Source: Megalopta genalis
Lineage: Eukaryota; Arthropoda; Insecta; Hymenoptera; Halictidae
NCBI RefSeq assembly: GCF_051020955.1
Contig: NW_027476110.1
Coordinates: 1,214,001-1,278,000 of the forward strand
DNA: 64,000 nt
Reading direction: 5' to 3'
Each line of letters opens with the position of its first letter. Position 1 is the stretch's first letter. A program made the position numbers and the translations under genes. Below, one piece after another: positions 60,901 through 64,000 of the stretch. Under the pieces are notes generated by a model. It saw nothing but the letters and a program-made list of their open reading frames with translations. It searched no databases and had not been told where the DNA came from.

Positions 60901-62870
60901 CATTTTCTGACATTAGATTTCGTCCTAACTGCTCAATCCCTATGTAAAAACGTTATTTAAGCAGGAATATCGTACTTTGAAGAAAATCTAATGATAGGTT
61001 TTTTCAGAAAATTGAAAAAACCGAAAATTCACAAAAGTAAAATGCCATTTTCTGGCATTACATTTCGTACTCAATACCTAATTCTAATGTAAAAGCGTTA
61101 GTTAAGCAAGATTCTCGTATTTAAAAAATCTGATGATAGGATTTTTCAGATAATTGAAAAAACCGAAAATTCACAAGAGTAAAGTGCCATTTTCTGACAT
61201 TAGATTTCGTCCTAACTGCTCAATCCCTATGTAAAAACGTTATCTAAGCAGGAATATCGTACTTTGAAGAAAATCTAATGATAGGTTTTTTCAGAAAATT
61301 GAAAAAACCGAAAATTCACAAGAGTAAAGTGACATTTTCTGACATTACATTTCGTTCTAAAAACTTAATTCTAATGTAAAATTGTTATATAAGCAAGATT
61401 GTCGTATTTAAAAAATCTAATGATAGATTCTTTCAGAAAGTTGAAAAAACCGAAAAATCACAAGAGTAAAGTGCCATTTTCTGTCATTAGATTTCGTTCT
61501 AAATGCCTAATCCCTATGTAAAAACGATATATAAGCAAGAATATCGTACTTTGAAGAAAATCTAATGATAGGATTTTTCAGAAAATTGAAAAAAACAGAA
61601 AAATCACAAAAGTAAAGTGCAATTTTCTGACATTACATTTCGTACTCAATACCTAATTCTAATGTAAAAGCGTTAGTTAAGCAAGATTCTCGTATTTAAA
61701 AAATCTGATGATAGGTTTTTTCAGAAAATTGGAAAAACCGTAATATCACAAGAGTAATGTGGCATTTTCTGACATTACATTTCGTTCTAAATGCTTAATC
61801 CCTATGTAAAAACGTTATTTAAGCACGAATATCGTATTTCGAAGAAAATCTAATGATAGGATTTTTCAGAAAATTGAAAAAAACAGAAAAATCACAAAAG
61901 TAAAGTGCCATTTTCTGACATTACATTTCGTACTCAATACCTAATTCTAATGTAAAAGCGTTAGTTAAGCAAGATTCTCGTATTTAAAAAATCTGATGAT
62001 AGGTTTTTTCAGATAATTAAAAAACCGAAAATTCACAAGAGTAAAGTGCCATTTTCTGACATTAGATTTCGTCCTAACTGCTCAATCCCTATGTAAAAAC
62101 GTTATTTAAGCAGGATTATCGTACTTTGAAGAAAATCTAATGATAGGTTTTTTCAGAAAATTGAAAAAACCGAAAATTCACAAGAGTAAAGTGCCATTTT
62201 CTGACATTAGATTTCGTTCTAAATTCTTAATGCTAAGGTAAAATCGGTAGTTAAGCAAGATTCTCGTATTTAAACATTCTAATGATAGGTTTTTTCAAAA
62301 ATTGAAAAAAACAGAAAAATCACAAGAGTAAAGTGCCATTTTCTGACATTACATTTCTTACTCAATACCTAATTCTAATGTAAAAGCGTTAGTTAAGCAA
62401 GATTCTCGTATTTAAAAAATCTGATGATAGGTTTTTTCAGATAATTGAAAAAACCGAAAATTCACAAGAGTAAAGTGCCATTTTCTGACATTAGATATCG
62501 TCCTAACTGATCAATCCCTATGTAAAAACGTTATTTAAGCAGGATTATCGTACTTTGAAGAAAATCTAATGATAGGTTTTTTCAGAAAATTGAAAAAGCC
62601 GAAAATTCACAAGAGTAAAGTGCCATTTTCTGACATTAGATTTCGTTCTAAATACTTAATTCTAATGTAAAATCGTTAGTTAAGCAAGATTCTCGTATTG
62701 AAAAATCTGGTGACAGGTTTTTTCAGAAAATTGAAAAAACCGAAAAATCACAGGAGTAAAGTGCCATCTTCTGACATTACATTTCGTTCTAAATACTTAA
62801 TGCTAAGGTAAAATCGGTAGTTAAGCAAGATTCTCGTATTAAAACATTCTAATGATAGGTTTTTTCAAAA
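51950..62870 (+). repeat. Higher-order repeat of ~3,876 bp, about 2.8 copies
   Basis: Markers repeat every 3,875-3,876 bp: TAGACTTCG 52013, 55888, 59764; AATTGTTATATAAGC 53630, 57506, 61381. The unit is about 27 monomers. The middle copy differs locally near 56,110-56,215, where a monomer looks replaced by a copy of its neighbour, as by gene conversion. A shorter relative (spacing about 3,730 bp) precedes it at 49,900-53,630. Confidence 0.85.
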
Positions 62871-64000
62871 ATTGAAGAATCCGAAAAATCACTAGAGTAA
62901 AGCGCAATTTTCTGACGTTAGAATTCGTTCTAAATGCTTAATCCCTATGTGAAAACGTTATTTAAGCACGAATATCGTATTTTGAAGAAAATCTAATGAT
63001 AGGATTTTTCAGAAAATTGAAAAAAACCGAAAAATCACAAGAGTAATGTGCCATTTTCTGACATTACATTTCGTTCTAAATGCTTAATCCCTATGTAAAA
63101 ACGATATTTAAGCAAGAATATCGTACTTTGAAGAAAATCTAATGATTGGTTTTTACAGAAAGTTGAAAAAACCGAAAAATCACTAGAGTAAAGCGCCATT
63201 TTCTGACATTACATTTCGTTCTAAATACTTAATTCTAATGTAACATCGTTTGTTAAGCAAGATTCTCGTATTGAAAAATCTGGTGACAGGTTTTTTCAGA
63301 AAATTGAAAAAACCGAAAAATCATAGGAGTAAAGTGCCATCTTCTGACATTACATTTCGTTCTAAATACTTAATGCTAAGGAAAAATCGGTAGTTAAGCA
63401 AGATTCTCGTATTAAAACATTCTAATGATAGGTTTTTTCAAAAATTGAAGAATCCGTAAAATCACAAGAGTAAAGTGTCATTTTCTGACATTAGATTTCG
63501 TTCTAAATGCTTAATCCCTATGTAAAAACGTTATCTAAGCAAGAATATCGGTCTTTGAAGAAAATCTAATGATTGATTCTTTTAGAAAATTGAAAAAACC
63601 GAAAAATCACAAGAGTAAAGTGCCATTTTCTGTCATTAGATTTCGTACTCAATACCTAATTCTAATGTAAAATCGTTAGTTAAGCAAGATTCTCGTATTT
63701 AAAAAATCTGATGATAGGTTTTTTCAGAAAATTGGAAAAACCGTAATATCACAAGAGTAATGTGCCATTTTCTGACATTACATTTCGTTCTAAATGCTTA
63801 ATCCCTATGTAAAAACGTTATTTAAGCACGAATATCGTATTTCGAAGAAAATCTAATGATAGGATTTTTCAGAAAATTGAAAAAAACAGAAAAATCACAA
63901 AAGTAAAGTGCCATTTTCTGACATTAGATTTCGTTCTAAATACTTAATTCTAATGTAAAACCGTTAGTTAAGCAAGATTCTCGTATTGAAAAATCTGATG

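Larger units (their letters stand above)
14350..64000 (+). repeat. Large AT-rich satellite array, ~143.5-bp monomers
   Basis: About 49.6 kb of uninterrupted tandem repeat reaches the window end. Measuring from successive TAAGCA motifs gives spacings of 142 and 145-146 bp (14352, 14494, 14639, 14784, 14930, 15072, 15218, 15360, 15505, 15647), mean about 143.5 bp, so roughly 345 monomers. Two main types largely alternate: type A (GTTAGTTAAGCAAGATTCTCG region, followed by TCTGATGATAGG) and type B (TTATTTAAGCA then GAATATCG or GATTATCG, followed by TCTAATGATAGG). Many monomers contain a perfect dyad, GGTTTTTTCA-N6-TGAAAAAACC (for example 15399-15424). No gene, transposon or RNA gene interrupts it, and no plausible ORF is seen. 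Higher-order units are listed separately. Confidence 0.98.

Noticed and set aside
14350..64000. A CRISPR-like or direct-repeat/spacer array
   Set aside because: The whole unit repeats with only graded variation; there are no unique spacers, and the flanking elements are eukaryotic retrotransposons.

Overview
The window is eukaryotic repeat DNA with no host gene, tRNA, rRNA or CRISPR array that I can support. An R1-clade non-LTR retrotransposon and a BEL/Pao LTR retrotransposon point to an arthropod, most likely an insect; the species cannot be read from the sequence. All three mobile elements and the satellite are described on the + strand.

Layout. 1-1796: the 3' part of an R1-clade retrotransposon (copy 1; its 5' part lies outside the window). 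1797-1922: a 126-bp piece of satellite. 1923-8324: a BEL/Pao element with a 704-bp 5' LTR, a primer site matching the 3' end of tRNA-Tyr, gag, pol (protease, RT, RNase H, integrase), a polypurine tract, and only the first 194 bp of the 3' LTR. Gag and pol share one reading frame cut by two in-frame TGA codons. 8325-14349: a nearly complete second R1-clade copy (copy 2): 5' UTR, ORF1 (Gag-like, three zinc knuckles), ORF2 (APE endonuclease plus RT) coupled to ORF1 by a TAATG stop/start overlap, a 3' UTR rich in hairpins, and an A tail. 14350-64000: about 49.6 kb of uninterrupted AT-rich satellite, roughly 345 monomers of about 143.5 bp, with two main monomer types (A and B) and nested higher-order repeats of about 3.88, 4.01 and 6.74 kb.

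Main result. Both R1-clade copies end in an A tail joined to the same satellite position, just before GTTAAGCAAGATTCTCG in a type A monomer. Their coding parts differ at about 2% of positions, but their 3' UTRs differ by large indels, so they look like separate insertions rather than one duplicated insertion. This suggests a retrotransposon that targets one site in a satellite repeat, in the way R1 targets 28S rDNA and TRAS/SART target telomeric repeats. Both copies also carry the same frame change near the end of ORF2, before the C-terminal CCHC domain, which suggests either recoding or an inherited defect in a family that still moves. The 5' end of copy 2 is joined to the interior of the BEL 3' LTR, so its insertion probably deleted the rest of that LTR and a little satellite.

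The elements sit at a diverged edge of the array; the interior is free of transposons and strongly homogenised, including near-identical tandem duplications of kilobase units. That is the organisation expected of centromeric or pericentromeric satellite, but location cannot be shown from this window.
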